Origin: Pycnopodia helianthoides
Taxonomy: Eukaryota; Echinodermata; Asteroidea; Forcipulatida; Asteriidae
Direction: 5' to 3'
DNA length: 64,000 nt
Assembly (NCBI GenBank): GCA_032158295.1
Contig: CM063246.1
Span: 5,361,491-5,425,490, forward strand
The position numbers and the translations under genes are program-made. This document shows, in pieces, positions 46,134-58,334 of the stretch (its first letter is position 1; the number at the start of each line of letters is the position of its first letter). The notes below the pieces were generated by a model. The model had not been told where the DNA came from and did not search any database. It worked only from the letters and a program-made list of their open reading frames with translations.

Positions 46134-47364
46134 TCCCTGATGACCAAGATTTGGCGAAGAGGATAGAAAAAAAGACAACAACAACAACAGAGAATCCCAA
46201 ACCCCCACCGTGTTACGCTCCGTTACCCACAGAGCTCAGCGGGCCCATCTACCCGAAAACGATTACTCCCGAGGAGCCCTCTTGCCTGGTTGTGTGTTTG
46301 GCGCTCACGGACCGCGCGGCGGCAATCATCTACCTGGACGCATAAGATAATAAACAGTCTGCGTTTAATCTGCTCAATTATACCACTGAGTAAATTGATG
46401 ATTTATATATTTGCCGGCTAGGTCCTCAGTCGTGTGCTCGGGGTGTTATCATAGCGGTTGGTCACAAAGTAACTGAACAAATGATAAAAAAGGCCTTTGA
46501 TATTTATTTAAATTAATGAGTCAGGGTGGAGTACTATCTCTCTCTCACTTTCTTCTCTCTGATGGAGGGAGCTGGCAGCGATTTATCTTTCAGCAAATTA
46601 TTAAGAAATGAATCTGACTGGATGATTTCACCTAACAAGACTAGCTGAAGTCACTTGAAAGTAAAGTGATGACGGTGACTTCGTTTTATTATTAATATTA
46701 GTATTATTTTTTTATTTATTGTTAGACTGCCGTGATGCTTTGAACAATTCCCACAATGATTTTTTAATATTGCCAAACTAGGCCAACCACAAACCCCAGA
46801 AGTACCTCGCTGTAACCTTACCACAATTCTCATAAAAAATTGGAAATTAAATTTCCAGGCTTCATCACATTTTTGAAAATCGATCTTCTAGCTCGGTGAT
46901 TACATTCAAATTTAATATTTTTTAAGAGGTGACAAGCGTCAAGAGGTGGAAAGAGTAAAGTCTGAAATGAAGGGTAACAAAAAATGCTAAAGAAACTCTG
47001 TAAAAACACCTTTTTTGAAATGTTTGTATTAACCTTGTTTTCATTAATATTTTTCATTAAAACGTTTATTGGTTTAACCATGGCATGCAAGCACCTCGAT
47101 CTAGATCCAGGAAAATTTACTGCGTCGGGGGCCTCTATTATTATTCATATCATTAATAGTCATAATTCTCTGATTGCCAATCTAATCTCAGAAATTGATA
47201 AAACAAATTACCTTCTAAGGGACAGTTAATTTTAATTAGGTTTTGGCACACCTTAAGCTTAGAGGGTTGAGATGGTTTTGAGGAATGTTTATTAGGTAGG
47301 TTCATAGACGCGTAAATGCTGTATTAATACTAGATTTATTAACGAATTAATGACAATTTTTTTT
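46134..47364. other. Unannotated sequence
   Basis: Bases 46200-46345 are comparatively GC-rich and unique; the rest is AT-rich. No repeat family or supported exon is seen. Confidence 0.35.
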
Positions 47365-47687
47365 TTAGTTTTCAAAGACTTGTATTTGCACTTTATGTGA
47401 CCCAACATCTACATGAAATAACAAACCTGTGAAATGTTAAGCTCAATCGGTCTTCGGAGTCATGAGAAAACAGTGAAAACCCCATTGTATATTCACTGCT
47501 ATAACACATCAGGCTACATGCGCGACAAAGCCTTTTTTTGTTTTTACTCATTTCCTAAAAACTGTAGCATTTCAAGCAAAATTATTTCAAGGGAAGTTTT
47601 CCACCTTGACCATCTTCATACCATGTAAGTTATGTGCAAATCTGTGGACATTTATATTTTCAATCTTACCAATGTTGTACACACCCT
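47365..47687 (+). mobile_element. TTAA MITE, left end decayed, right end abutting the next copy
   Basis: Words ATGAAATAACAAACCTGTGA, CAATCGGTCTTCGGAGTCATG and GTAAGTTATGTGCAAATCTG are in family order. The right end ACCAATGTTGTACACACCCT meets TTAA at 47688-47691, which is also the left TTAA of the next element. The left terminal repeat is not recognisable. Confidence 0.75.
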
Positions 47688-47691
47688 TTAA

Positions 47692-48031
47692 AGGCCCTGT
47701 ACACTATTGGTAAGATTGAATGACACAATGTTCACAGATTCACACATAACTTACATGATTTAAAGTAAGTAATGGTAGAAAGGGTTCCTTAAAATATTTC
47801 TGCCTAAAATGCTATCGTTTCTGAGAAATGAGTAAAACAGTAGCAATTATCGCGCGCGATAATTTGAAAAAACAGAAAAACACATAAGATCTCTTTTCAC
47901 TATTTTCTCGTGACCTCGATGACCAATTGAGCTCAAACTTTCACAGGTTTGTTTGTTCATGCATATGTTTAATCACACAAAATGTGGACACTGATGTTAT
48001 GCTGAGCTGTTACCAAAAGTGTACAATACCT
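47692..48031 (-). mobile_element. TTAA-flanked MITE, AGGCCCTGTACAC subfamily
   Basis: Ends are AGGCCCTGTACACTATTGGT and ACCAAAAGTGTACAATACCT; TTAA at 47688-47691 and 48032-48035. The element is 340 bp. A perfect 20-bp palindrome AATTATCGCGCGCGATAATT (47845-47864) is at the midpoint (47861). Confidence 0.9.
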
Positions 48032-48302
48032 TTAAGGCAAGGATGCTAAGCCCCGATGAACAGGGATAGTAATACTGTAATGCACTTGATGTTTGGTTTG
48101 CAAGTTTCCAAATAATTCCCTACTGTTACTGAGTTGATTTAATATTGTATTTTTGATTACAATGTTCAAGATTTGTGTATCATTGAGGAATCTTCAATTG
48201 TCATTTTTGATGTACTGACTTCCCATTACGATGGGGATAGACCTGGATGTTGAAGCATGGGCCTTGATTATTTTGGGTGCTTTGGGTTTTAAAGGCAGTG
48301 GA

Positions 48303-49042
48303 TACTTTTGGTAGTTGCTCAAGAAATGCATTACCTAAAACTTACTCGGTAAAGGAGCACCTGAGAGCTGCTGATAGTATAAAACATTGTGAGAAATGAC
48401 TCTTTCTGAAGTAAATTAGAAGTTTTTGAGAAAGAGGTAATTTCTCACTCATATGTGTTTGAATCCTAGAAAGGCTTCAGGCATGAAGCCTTTCTCATGA
48501 TATTTGAAAGCACACAATTCTATGCATATGGTGTTTTTTCTTTCATTATTTTCTTGCAACTTCGATGACCAATTGAGCCCAAATTTCCACAGGTTTGTTA
48601 TGTTATGTATATGTTGGGAGACATTAAAGGGGCACGTTGCCATGGATTTGGAGCTTTGGGCTAAACAAAAAGCGTTTGAAGGACGTTCGTTATGAAATGA
48701 ATATGGTTGGGAAGATGTTGTAAAAGTAGAATATAATGATCCACCCTATACCTCGGAATGGTGTGGTTTTCCTTTTACTTCGTGAACTAACACGGTCTGC
48801 CATTTTGTAGAACAAATTGTTTGACTCCATGGCAGACCGTGTTAGTTCACGAAGTAAAAGGAAAACCACTCAATTGAGAGGAATGTTTGTGTGGATCATT
48901 ACATTCTACTTTTAAAACATCTTTCCAACCATGTTTACTTCATAACAAATGCTTGTTATAACCCAAATCGGCCAATCCAAGGCAACATGTCCCTTTATGT
49001 GAGGGTCCTAGTCTTTGACAATTACCAAAAGTATATCCTGCC
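48303..49042 (-). mobile_element. TTAA-flanked MITE, AGGCAGTGGATAC subfamily, interrupted
   Basis: The left end is AGGCAGTGGATACTTTTGGT and the right end ACCAAAAGTATATCCTGCC; TTAA at 48299-48302 and 49043-49046. After removal of the nested element the host is about 370 bp. A hairpin with perfect 12-bp arms (48468-48479 AGAAAGGCTTCA and 48484-48495) and a 4-nt loop lies at the host midpoint. Confidence 0.88.
48628..48994. mobile_element. Nested full-length foldback MITE, AGGGGCACGTTGCC ends
   Basis: Ends are AGGGGCACGTTGCC and GGCAACATGTCCCT, with TTAA (48624-48627) on the left and TTAT (48995-48998) on the right. The two halves pair over most of their length. The inner arms 48763-48803 and 48829-48869 are almost perfect (GAACTAACACGGTCTGCCAT and its complement). 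It lies inside the MITE at 48303-49042. Confidence 0.88.
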
Positions 49043-49046
49043 TTAA

Positions 49047-50140
49047 TAAGTCCACACAAAACAGTCATTAAGAAGTTTTCTAGAAACTTGCACGCCGCAC
49101 CCACCAATGACTTGAAGAGGTGAGGGCTGTTTGTCTTCATTCGTGGCCCACGAATCCTTAATCCTCATGTAGTCAACACCTTAGTTTTGTCAATGTCATC
49201 TTGACCATGTACCCATTCCAGGGGGTGGGGGTAACACAGCAGGTACCCCGGGTATCATTCATGTACCCCTGGCTACCTTGAGCCCACTTCACATACACCT
49301 CCTCCGGCCCTAGTTTGCCCCCCTGCAGATAGCCACAACAGGTATATTATGGCGCTATCCATGTACCCAACACCTGTAAAAACTTGACACACCTGTAGAG
49401 CCCAAAGCCTGTTAGTCTGTTGTCTTTATAAGCTGTCAATCATCCTTGATTGGCAGTGAAGTGACATTGATGAGGTATTGTACAAGGTAACTAGAGTTTC
49501 CCCCTGCTGGGGTCTGAGGAAACCCAGGTGCAGAGGGAGCTCCCCTGGATTGTCAAAAATTGTTCCAAGAGCTCTGTTTTTGAGGAGATACAAAAGTTGT
49601 CCATTAAAATAATGTATCCCTGAGCAACCCAATCCCCCTATCGTCGCTCGTTAGGATAAATAAACCACAAATATTTGACACATTCTTAAGCAAACTTACT
49701 GTTTGGGGGTTGTGTACACCTGACACAAATAGCAACGTTTTCTTGTTTATTGGGGAACCACAGTCTCTAGTTTAGGCAAAAGTTGAAACTTTGTTTAGTG
49801 ACTTTGTCCAATGATAAACAAAAGACGAGAATCGACAGAGTAAAACCAAAATACAACAATAAAAAATACATGCACTTCTTCACAACAAATACAGCAAAGC
49901 ACAGCAAAAGTGAATGCCTAGAGGGAATTGTAGTTGTACAAAGTGTGGCGTACTTCACAAAACCAGTGACAAAATGTCACCCTGTGAAAGTGCAGCGCAG
50001 TGGCTTTTTTGAAGCTCTTTACAAAAAGCATGCATTGTTCATTTGAGAGCATACATGCAAGGTCTTAACCTTGGGTATTTACACTTCCACCAGATAGGAC
50101 ACCGATCTATCACCTGAATTTTTTTTTCAAAAGAACGTGG
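49047..50140. other. Unannotated unique sequence
   Basis: No supported gene or repeat family is seen. Confidence 0.4.
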
Positions 50141-50144
50141 TTAA

Positions 50145-50535
50145 AGGGACATTACAGAATTGGTAAGAAGAAAAAAAACTTGTAAAATATACTTTTTGAT
50201 CACAGATTTACATAAAACTTACACGGTCTAATGATAATGATAGTAGAAAACATCCCTTGCAAATTTTTCTGTCTGAAATGCCATATTTGATGAGAAATGA
50301 ATAAACTCATTTTCCGATTGGAGTTTATCGCTCAGTGAGCGTTTTATTCATTTGTTGAATCTATATGATTTCATGCAAATGTGTAATCGGTTTTTCACTA
50401 TTTTCTCGTGACCCAGATGGCTGATCGATCTCAAACTTCTACAGTTTTGTCAGTTTATGTATATGGTGGATTACATAAAGTGCTTACACTGCCAGCAACT
50501 GTTTTGTGAGCAAAAACCAATTCTGTAATGTTCCT
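50145..50535 (-). mobile_element. TTAA-flanked MITE, AGGAACATTACAG subfamily (copy 4)
   Basis: Ends are AGGGACATTACAGAATTGG and CCAATTCTGTAATGTTCCT; TTAA at 50141-50144 and 50536-50539. The palindrome CGCTCAGTGAGCG at 50329-50341 sits at the midpoint (50340). Confidence 0.92.
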
Positions 50536-50539
50536 TTAA

Positions 50540-51594
50540 CATTCGGGGAAAAGAAAACCAAGAAACGTTACACATTTACCACCAAAAAAAAGGCTGGGGA
50601 AATGACAAGCACATTATTGTGTGTTTCAATTCAAATGAGTGAAACTTCGAAAATTGGTTTTGAATTTAGGGTGTTGCTCCCCCTTGAAGAGGTAAACTTG
50701 GCATGGACTAAACCATGGAGGGTAAACTCAGCAAGAGACATCAGGCCGGGAACATAGACTTTGTTCGACAACGACTGTTATTACGCAGTGGAGTTTGAGC
50801 CGAGGCAAATTATTATGCCATTCTTAAAAAAAAAGGCATTTATAACAAAGATGGGAGGGGGTCACAAAAACGACGTGGAGATTTAAAGAGTCGTGTAAAC
50901 ATATCCATTGCATTGTTGGGAAAACTAAGCTGTAGTCCCCGCAGCGAGGCAACCCAACCAAAGAAATATGCGGACGGGAACGGGCGAAATCTAGCCAATT
51001 TCTTGTATTCGGAACAATGCTGAACAAACTGAGGCGTAAACACAAACGGGGCCGACTGCTTACATTGCCGGCGTACAATGTGCTAAGCTGTTATGTCAGG
51101 ACAAAATAAAACAAGCCTTGGGGTGCTACAGGTTTGATTGTATGAGAGAGTAATCGCCCTGACTTGTTAAGTCCCCCAACTTGCTCGTCCATTCATATAT
51201 TTTGTTTGTTGATTGTAGTAACACACACAGCTGCCAAAGGAAAACAGGTTTCCTTTTTTGCTCCGCCAGAATAGAACACCTAATTCTTCATAACTAATAA
51301 ATATGACGATTGCATATAACACGAGAAGCAGAGAAAGAAGTTTCTAAAGGCAGGCAGTGGCATTGAACACTATAATAATACGATGTATGGGTGAAAACAT
51401 GGAAATATACTGATAAGATTATGTCAATAATAAATAGTTCGCAGCTATACCTCGGTTGGGGTTACTGGAGTGCTTCTACCTCTGGGATGATCGCCGGAGG
51501 GGGAATTGAGTCGCACTACCCCTCCACCATCTTGGAAGAGTTTACCTCTAGCGTGTTTCAAGCTCACAGATAACACTTTGGGTTAACTGTCCAA
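50540..51594. other. Unannotated unique sequence
   Basis: Nothing recognised. Confidence 0.4.
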
Positions 51595-51890
51595 GACCAG
51601 CATCCCACACTTTGTGTGACCAAAAAGAAGAAACAAACATGTGAAAGTTTAACCTGAATTGGTCTTCCGAGTCACAATAAAATAGTGAAAAACCCTGTTA
51701 TTATTTTATCACTGTTCTCAAACATCAGGTATTGGATTCACTCGATAAAAGAAATTGTTTTACTCATTTGTCAAAAACTGTGCGTTCCAAGTGAAACATT
51801 TTCGAAGAAACCTTTCCACCATGACAATCTGTATACAATGTAAGTTATGTGCAAATCTGTGAGCATTTATATTATGTTGAATCCTTAAAC
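51595..51890 (+). mobile_element. Degraded TTAA MITE
   Basis: Contains GAAGAAACAAACATGTGAAAG, GGTCTTCCGAGTCACAATAA, TTTTACTCATTTGTCAAAAAC and GTAAGTTATGTGCAAATCTG in family order. The ends are decayed. Confidence 0.65.
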
Positions 51891-52121
51891 CATAACCCAG
51901 GTTTGGTCTCTGGCTGGGGGGCCTGTTCATTACCAAGCTAAATGCTTCGGCATACAATCAAAAAGAGGTTTGGGGAGACACCGTGTGCCTAATCTCTCCA
52001 TGGAGGACCTTCCTCCATGATCTCTCTGGATGAGTTGCGGTGGTTCTAAGAAGAACCGGTGGTTTATACAACTCGTTGTTATACAACTCGAATGCTGGAC
52101 TCTGTTGCTGCGTGCTGCGGA

Positions 52122-52220
52122 CAGTTTACTCATGCACTTCCACCTAACCTCGTGCTCAGACTCGTAGACACTCTCTCCAGCTTCAAATCTAACATGAAAA
52201 CTCACTTCAGTCTTGGCTTT
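52122..52220 (+). pseudogene. Relic of a non-LTR retrotransposon ORF, extreme C-terminus
   Basis: The frame reads QFTHALPPNLVLRLVDTLSS followed by FKSNMKTHFSLGF. This resembles the very end of reverse-transcriptase ORFs of CR1/L2-type LINEs in invertebrates, which typically finish with a W-N-x-L-P motif, then LSSFKSxLKTHLF (family knowledge). Here the Trp-Asn is lost and no upstream RT, endonuclease or zinc-knuckle motif is present, so the piece is a 5'-truncated dead copy. A TTAA MITE begins three bases after it. The match is short; an unrelated chance frame remains possible. Confidence 0.4.
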
Positions 52221-52222
52221 AA

Positions 52223-52608
52223 AGGAACATTACAGAATTGGTTTTTGCTAACAAAACAGTTGCTGGCAGCGTAAGCACTTTATGTAATTCACCATATACA
52301 TTAACTGACAAACCTGTAGAAGTTTGAGATCGATCGGCCATCTGGGTCACGAGAAAATAGTGAAAAACCGATTACACATTTGCATGAAATAATATAGTTT
52401 CAACAAATGAATAAAACGCTCAATGAGCGATAAACTCCAATCGGAAAATGAGTTTATTCATTTCTCATCAAATATGGCATTTCAGACAGAAATATTTCAA
52501 GGGATGTTTTCTACTATCATCATCATTAGACCGTGTAAGTTTTATGTAAATCTGTGATCAAAAAGTACATTTTACAAGCTTTTTTCTTACCAATTCTGTA
52601 ATGTTCCT
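52223..52608 (+). mobile_element. TTAA-flanked MITE, AGGAACATTACAG subfamily (copy 5)
   Basis: Ends are AGGAACATTACAGAATTGG and CCAATTCTGTAATGTTCCT, a perfect inverted pair over 19 bp; TTAA at 52219-52222 and 52609-52612. The central CGCTCAATGAGCG (52417-52429) lies at the midpoint (52415). Confidence 0.93.
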
Positions 52609-52685
52609 TTAAGTACTAACTGCCATTGGCAGAGTTCCTTTTTCTATGCGCCAGGGGTGTTTGTCTGACAGACATATCCACTGGG

Positions 52686-52960
52686 CAGTCAGGTTGGCGT
52701 ATAGTGGTATCTTGCCTTGCCTTCCACCTCTGGGGACCCCGGTTCAAATCACACCGGGGCACTGTGGATTGGGTTTTTCAGTCCCTGCCTGACTGCGTGG
52801 GGGTTTTCCCTGGAATATTTCTCTTGGGGTTTTCCTCCCACACCTAAAACTGAAACTTACTTCGATGTCTTCTTTCCACGGGGTTCTTGGCTAGTATAGT
52901 GATTAAGTTCGCTTTCTGAGAGTCCTTGGCTTCACAACCAGAATAATCAAATGAAATGAA
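52686..52960 (+). mobile_element. tRNA-headed SINE, family B
   Basis: The head GTCAGGTTGGCGTATAGTGG (A box with an insertion) and GGTTCAAATCAC (B box) is followed by GCACTGTGGATTGGGTTTTT, GGGGTTTTCCTCCCACACCT and GGGTTCTTGGCTAGTATAG, with an A-rich 3' end. Confidence 0.82.
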
Positions 52961-53042
52961 AATTGTGATGTACTATTAGTATTAACTGATACAAATTGCA
53001 TGGTAAGTTCCTTTGGCAATACACCTTTAATTTGTCACAATG

Positions 53043-53095
53043 CAGCCATCTTGGCTTTCTCCCATTCAAGTCAGTGTAACCAAACCGAGGCTGGA
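53043..53095. repeat. Interspersed repeat fragment shared with 20505-20565
   Basis: GTGTAACCAAACCGAGGCTGG preceded by GCAGCCATCTTGG; see the partner copy. Confidence 0.55.
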
Positions 53096-53162
53096 GTCTG
53101 GCTCCTTTGAGTCTGATGATGAGAAACTTTGTTAAAAAGGTGTTGGTTGTACATTGGGACTA

Positions 53163-53293
53163 GACCCCTTGCATCGAACAACGAAAACGTGCACACATTG
53201 TACGCGCTGAGCATAAACTATTAGCCAATGATAGGTCTTTATTGACCGCAGTGAGGATGCTGTTTGGGCTTGTGACATCATATGTAAAAGGTC
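53163..53293. mobile_element. TA-flanked GACC MITE (copy 3)
   Basis: The left end GACCCCTTGCATCGAACAAC and right end AAAAGGTC have TA at 53161-53162 and 53294-53295. The internal words AAAACGTGCACAC and TAGCCAATGATAGG parallel the copy at 23633. Confidence 0.65.
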
Positions 53294-53295
53294 TA

Positions 53296-55555
53296 TACGC
53301 CACAAATGTTGCAGCAACATGACCGCCCCCACCCTTCCCCTGAATTTGCCACTGCCTTCCCCAAAGTGATGCAAAATAAAACACTACCAGTTTCTGTAAT
53401 ACAGAAAATTAAAAACAGATAAATTATGTCAAGCACATTTCTTTTTAGTTGGTTCCAAAGTATAAAGACTCCTCACCCTTGCCCTTGAAAGACATGCACC
53501 CAAATGAAATGCTAAGTTTGTATAAAAGTCTTATTGAGAGGCTGATATTTAAAAGCAATTATCGCCAACAACTTCTCATGAGAAACCAGAGTACAATTCC
53601 TTGCATGCCGTTGGTTGGAAACAAAACCCCCAAGTTTTGTACAAAGGGACACTCCCGGATTTAAGCACCACCTTTATTGCGTGCCTCCTTCAAGACGTGC
53701 GTATATAATACACACCCAAATTAATATAGAGGTTCGTTCCAGAGTGCGCTGGGACATCTGCCTCCCTCCGTCCGTCTGTGGCAAATCATGGAGGCGTTGA
53801 GCGGGCAATCTACCCCCCAATAATCTGCGGCTGATCGGTATCTACACCAGCGGCTGAACTCTACTCCTAATGCCGTAACAGGATAAAGACTCGGTGATTT
53901 AATTTGACTTTCAAATTGAATATCTAATCAACATTTATTGCCGCCCCACACTCGCTATGAATAAAGAATCAAGGGAGGATTAGGGGCTTGTGTCGGACAA
54001 GAGGGTGTGTGTGGAGGAGGATGGTCCGGCCGTTTGGGGGCTCAATAAGAAGGGTGTTAAATTGCTTTTTAGCAAGAATGGTATTCATCTTCGTTGCTAT
54101 TGTGGTGATGTTAACATAATGACTCCATATGAATTATTCATTGCCTTTTTTTTCTTGTTTGGGTCCCTGCATCAGCGACCATAATTCTTTTTTAATAATG
54201 CCCTTCTTCTCAAGACAAAGAAAGTGCAATGCTTTATTAAACAACTGCCTTAATCAGATTACAATATGCTCTTATGTTTAACATCAATGTATGATGTCAC
54301 CATATTGGTGGCTTGCCAAAGTCTAAAGTTCGCTGACGGTGGTGCACGATTGAAACACCATCGTTGGACTGACTCTGTACCTGCGTTGACAAAGTGTACA
54401 CCCAGAAATGTTGTACAAACCATTGTGGAGTCATCTTTTCTCCCTGTCCTACAATATGTTTCTTTAAACGATCCAGAGCTCACTTCCTCCATCAGTACGA
54501 ATGTTTTAGTAATCTTCCAATGCCAAGCCCCCCACCCCCATCTGTCATACAATGCATCTTCGTATACACCAACCAAGCCAAAGTACGTCTGAACCCCGTT
54601 TGGCACCCTATCTCAACCTTCTAATACTCCAATAGCCTCCAGCAGTGCTATTGTGATTAAGCCTTTAGGTTTGACCAGGGGGGATCAGTCCGCCTTCAAT
54701 TTCAAGTTCTGACTTTTTCTGCCCTGTTCGTACGGCCTTTTTTTTTTTAATCACACGATTTAATCTCCGATTTGAATTCAATACTTGTACTGTTTGCTTG
54801 GGTTTCTTTTGCTTGTCCAATCGACAAATTGCAGTGTGATTTTGTGTCTAGGTTGAATTAACCACAGTTTATTTGGGTCTGACTGTTTTTCACACTGAAA
54901 CTTTCCATACAGGGCCCCTTTCACACTTGACAAATTTCCCGGGCAATTCCGGGGTAAGTGCGGTTTGCTCTTTTCACTGGCAAACTCCTGTGGGAAATAG
55001 CTACCTTTACTTTGGAGTTGGTTAGGTGAGATAACCCTGCGGTTAGCAGTATACTGAGTGCTCCACACTTCCCGGTAAAATTGCACCCGAACTGAACGAG
55101 TCTGGACCGAACACTAGGCTTGGTGGCAGGGTTCGAAGTGTCTGGGAAGTTCGCGGGGTATTATTTCCTGTGAATTGGAGGGCAACAGCCCAAGAGTGAG
55201 CTGTTGCTCAAGAACTTGGGGAAACATCAGAGTTATTATCAGGGAAAATGTGGCTTTTATTGATTTGTTTTGTATTCAGGGGACTGCTGTCTTTTCTTGG
55301 TGTAAGATTACAGTATTGTGTCTGGAAATATTGGTTGCAAAACCCAGCCGAGACTTAAGGTAGCATCACTCGTACCAATTAAATTCAATTCAGATCCATA
55401 TTCATTTCCATACTTCCATGCAAAATATCGATCACACGCAGTTATGGAGTAAAGGAACATAATAATAAGCAGCAATAAGCAGGATAAATATAATAAACGT
55501 GGTATGGTTTTTGATATGGCGGTTTTTATATGAGCTGAAGCTTGTAAAAAACAGC
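53296..55555. other. Unannotated sequence; one possible element at 54908-55187
   Basis: GGGCCCCTTTCACACTTGAC at 54917 looks like a MITE end similar to 30892, and GTGAATTGGAGGGC near 55171 could be its decayed partner. This is not certain. No supported exon is seen. Confidence 0.3.
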
Positions 55556-55605
55556 CAAACAAACAAACAAACAAACAAACAACCCAAACAACCCAAACAA
55601 CCAAC
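55556..55605. repeat. (AAAC)n microsatellite
   Basis: AAAC units grading into AACCC units. Confidence 0.9.
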
Positions 55606-57197
55606 ATACAATCAAACACCCAATCTAACAAACCAATACCCATCTATATAGAGCAACGTTGTGGACTTTTCTCTTTTGTTTTCTGTTATTCCTGTTAACC
55701 CCACAATGTCAAAAAACAACCACACACACACACAAGTACATTTCATACCTAAAATGGGCACACACACAAACAGAAGGACAGACAGGCATGGGACATGAAA
55801 CTAGCTACATGTATACTGACACAAAACACATAACATAGATCTGAGAACCCTTGAATATTGTCCATGTGTTTAAATTCATCAAATCATAGCCAAGATGGAA
55901 GCAGTCTTATCAAAGTCATTGTTATTAACTTTGATCTGGAAGTATATTTTTTTCATGCAGCCATAACAGTATGATGAGTGTTTTAATGCATGCTTAAAAG
56001 GAATGATTTTAAAAATTGTGAGTAATTTTTGTTTTTTATTTTCCTCTCAAATCTATGTGTGAATATTATACAGTAATTTTATTTCATTATCTTAATTTTA
56101 TTTGTTCACTGTTAAGTCCAATGATTCATTCATTCACTCGTTAATAACGGGTTTGATTATAAATCGTGAACCGCAACCAAAAGCTGAATTGTACATGAAT
56201 TTCCATACAAGCTTAATGCAAAATAAATAAGCAAAAAACGAACCAAGTATGAAAGAAGAAAAAACAAAAAAAATTGTTTACACTTGCTAATATACATTGT
56301 TACAAAAACAAACAAACAATTGTACAACTGTAACAGTGGAACAAATATTGTGTGAAAAACATTAAGGTAAATCAGAAGAGAAAACCTGTGGTCGCCACTA
56401 TAATTATGGGCAATCCAGTCAAAATAAGAAATACATGTAGAGGGTAAATAAAATATTTTTAAATGTATAAAGCCTGTTAAAAATGCAAGAAAGATTTGCT
56501 CTCTTTGAAAATCTGAAGATTTGTAAAAATATTCTCATTCTATAATTAAACTATTTTAAAAGCAATTTGAAATCAGAATTCTCACTCCTTTTTTTCCCCC
56601 CTCTCTAAACAGAGTTCTTTTCTCTTGTTTGGATAATGGATCCTGTAGTGGCTTGAGCTCCAGCATAATAGGTAGAACACTTCAGAGTTGCCGACATATT
56701 TTTAATGACTTTGTCGCACGGTTCATGCAATTCGTGTATGGAAGAGAAAATCAAGTTCACACAACGTTTTGTAATGAAGTCTTGAGCCAGCTAAACGCCA
56801 AGTCACCCCACACTCTGTATTGATCTGTGCTTGCCATACTAACAAAGGATGTGATAATAGAATAATAAATAATGCCTCGAATGTAGCGGCTCCATTTTTT
56901 TGATTTTCCGCAAGACTTGCCCCTAATCCCGGTTATACACAGGGCTCCGTGCTCGGCCAAGCCTGGCCTGATCCAACCGGAGGAAGCCCTCGCTCTGGAT
57001 TTTGATTAAACTTTATTGTGTTTACAAATGAAAAATTGATGAAAATAGCATCACTTATGGTGTGTGGTAGAGCGGTATGAGGGGATAGGGTGAGGGTGTG
57101 AGTGGCCGGGATCCGACACGTGTACACCAGTTGCTTCTGTAGTCGTCGTGTACTACAATCGTGTTGACATAATAATGTCCATGTGTTTGCTGAATGT
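55606..57197. other. Unannotated AT-rich sequence
   Basis: Nothing recognised. Confidence 0.4.
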
Positions 57198-57286
57198 GCT
57201 GCTGTTGTTGATGTTGTTGTTGATGTTGTTGTAGCTGTTGTTGATGTTTTTGTTGTTGTTGTTGTTGTTTTTGTTGTTGTTGTTTC
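57198..57286. repeat. (TTG)n microsatellite
   Basis: TTG/ATG triplets; the minus strand reads as polyglutamine or polythreonine in different frames, with no gene context. Confidence 0.9.
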
Positions 57287-57537
57287 AACGTGGCCCAAGC
57301 AATCGCTCGCCGTGCAATGTGTGACTACCTACATAATGAGGTCACGTTTACATTGACTCAAGTACTGTGATATCAAATTTATTGTGAGATTGCGGGGTTG
57401 ACAACCTGATTGGACCCCCGAGAAGACAATCTAACTGATTGTTTGGGGTTGTTTAATAACCAAATCACATCAGATTCATTATTTTTTCATAAGCCTTGTA
57501 TTTGACCTAATATCTGTGGAAGATTGGTAGGTGGTCT

Positions 57538-57725
57538 GGGGCCAAGTTTCGTAAACTGCTTAAGCAGAAATAAAATACTGCCAAACAATTTGCTGCTAGT
57601 CGAAAATGAGCAGGATACCAGTCACAAATCGTAGGCCTACATGAGCCTTGATATTTTGGCTAGTAGCCTTAGTATAGTAAGCATAACTTTATTGTACTTT
57701 TTTGTGCTGTATGATATTGGGTTCT
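57538..57725. mobile_element. GGGCCC palindromic element, copy 7
   Basis: GGGGCCAAGTTTCGTAAACTG, GCAGGATACCAGTCACAAAT, TTGTGCTGTATGATATTGGG; reversed relative to copy 1. Confidence 0.75.
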
Positions 57726-58334
57726 ATTTTTTATTAATTCATGAAGCTCTTCTATTATTAGCTACGGTTTTGAGTAGCGGCAAAACCTGACATGTAGGGG
57801 GCGGGGCAAATACATCATCTTTTAGGGGGGCTTTTTCACTGTATAAAACCGTACATTTGTGCATTAAAAAAATATCATCGAGCGGGGGCAAGAAGGGGGG
57901 GTAAGGGTCCCCTCAGTGGTTATGTCACTGGTTTTAAACTTTGATCATGCAATTATCTGTACCCATTTACTTTGCAGGAAATACAGCTCAGCAGATTCAA
58001 CCTAACTCAAATAACAATATTGGGCAAACAATATTCACTACTTCGTAATTTGGCTGGTTAGTAAGCTCTCTGTTTGTGCTAAACAACATCTGTCTGGGTG
58101 AAGCAATGTTTTTCTCTGTAAAATGTATTCATGGATCAAACCATAAAGAGCTGATCATACACGAATTTGTTTTGCAGTGTCAGGACACAAAGTGCTTGTA
58201 TTGTTAGATAACCAAAGTATTGGGTTGTGTTTATATATCATAGAGCAAGGTTGTACATGTATGTATTGCTCTTGACTATTAGGTGTCCCGGTTGTATCTG
58301 CTAAGCTAAATTGCTAGGTATTATTTTTCGCATT
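57726..58334. other. Unannotated unique sequence
   Basis: Nothing recognised beyond G runs near 57836 and 57890-57901. Confidence 0.4.

Noticed and set aside
54259..54606. Overlapping open frames on both strands
   Set aside because: No motif or splice support on either strand.
54908..55187. MITE with GGGCCCCTTTCACAC end
   Set aside because: Only one end is clear; the proposed partner matches too weakly.
57055..57288. Polyglutamine-encoding minus-strand frame
   Set aside because: It comes from the TTG microsatellite, with no flanking coding signal.
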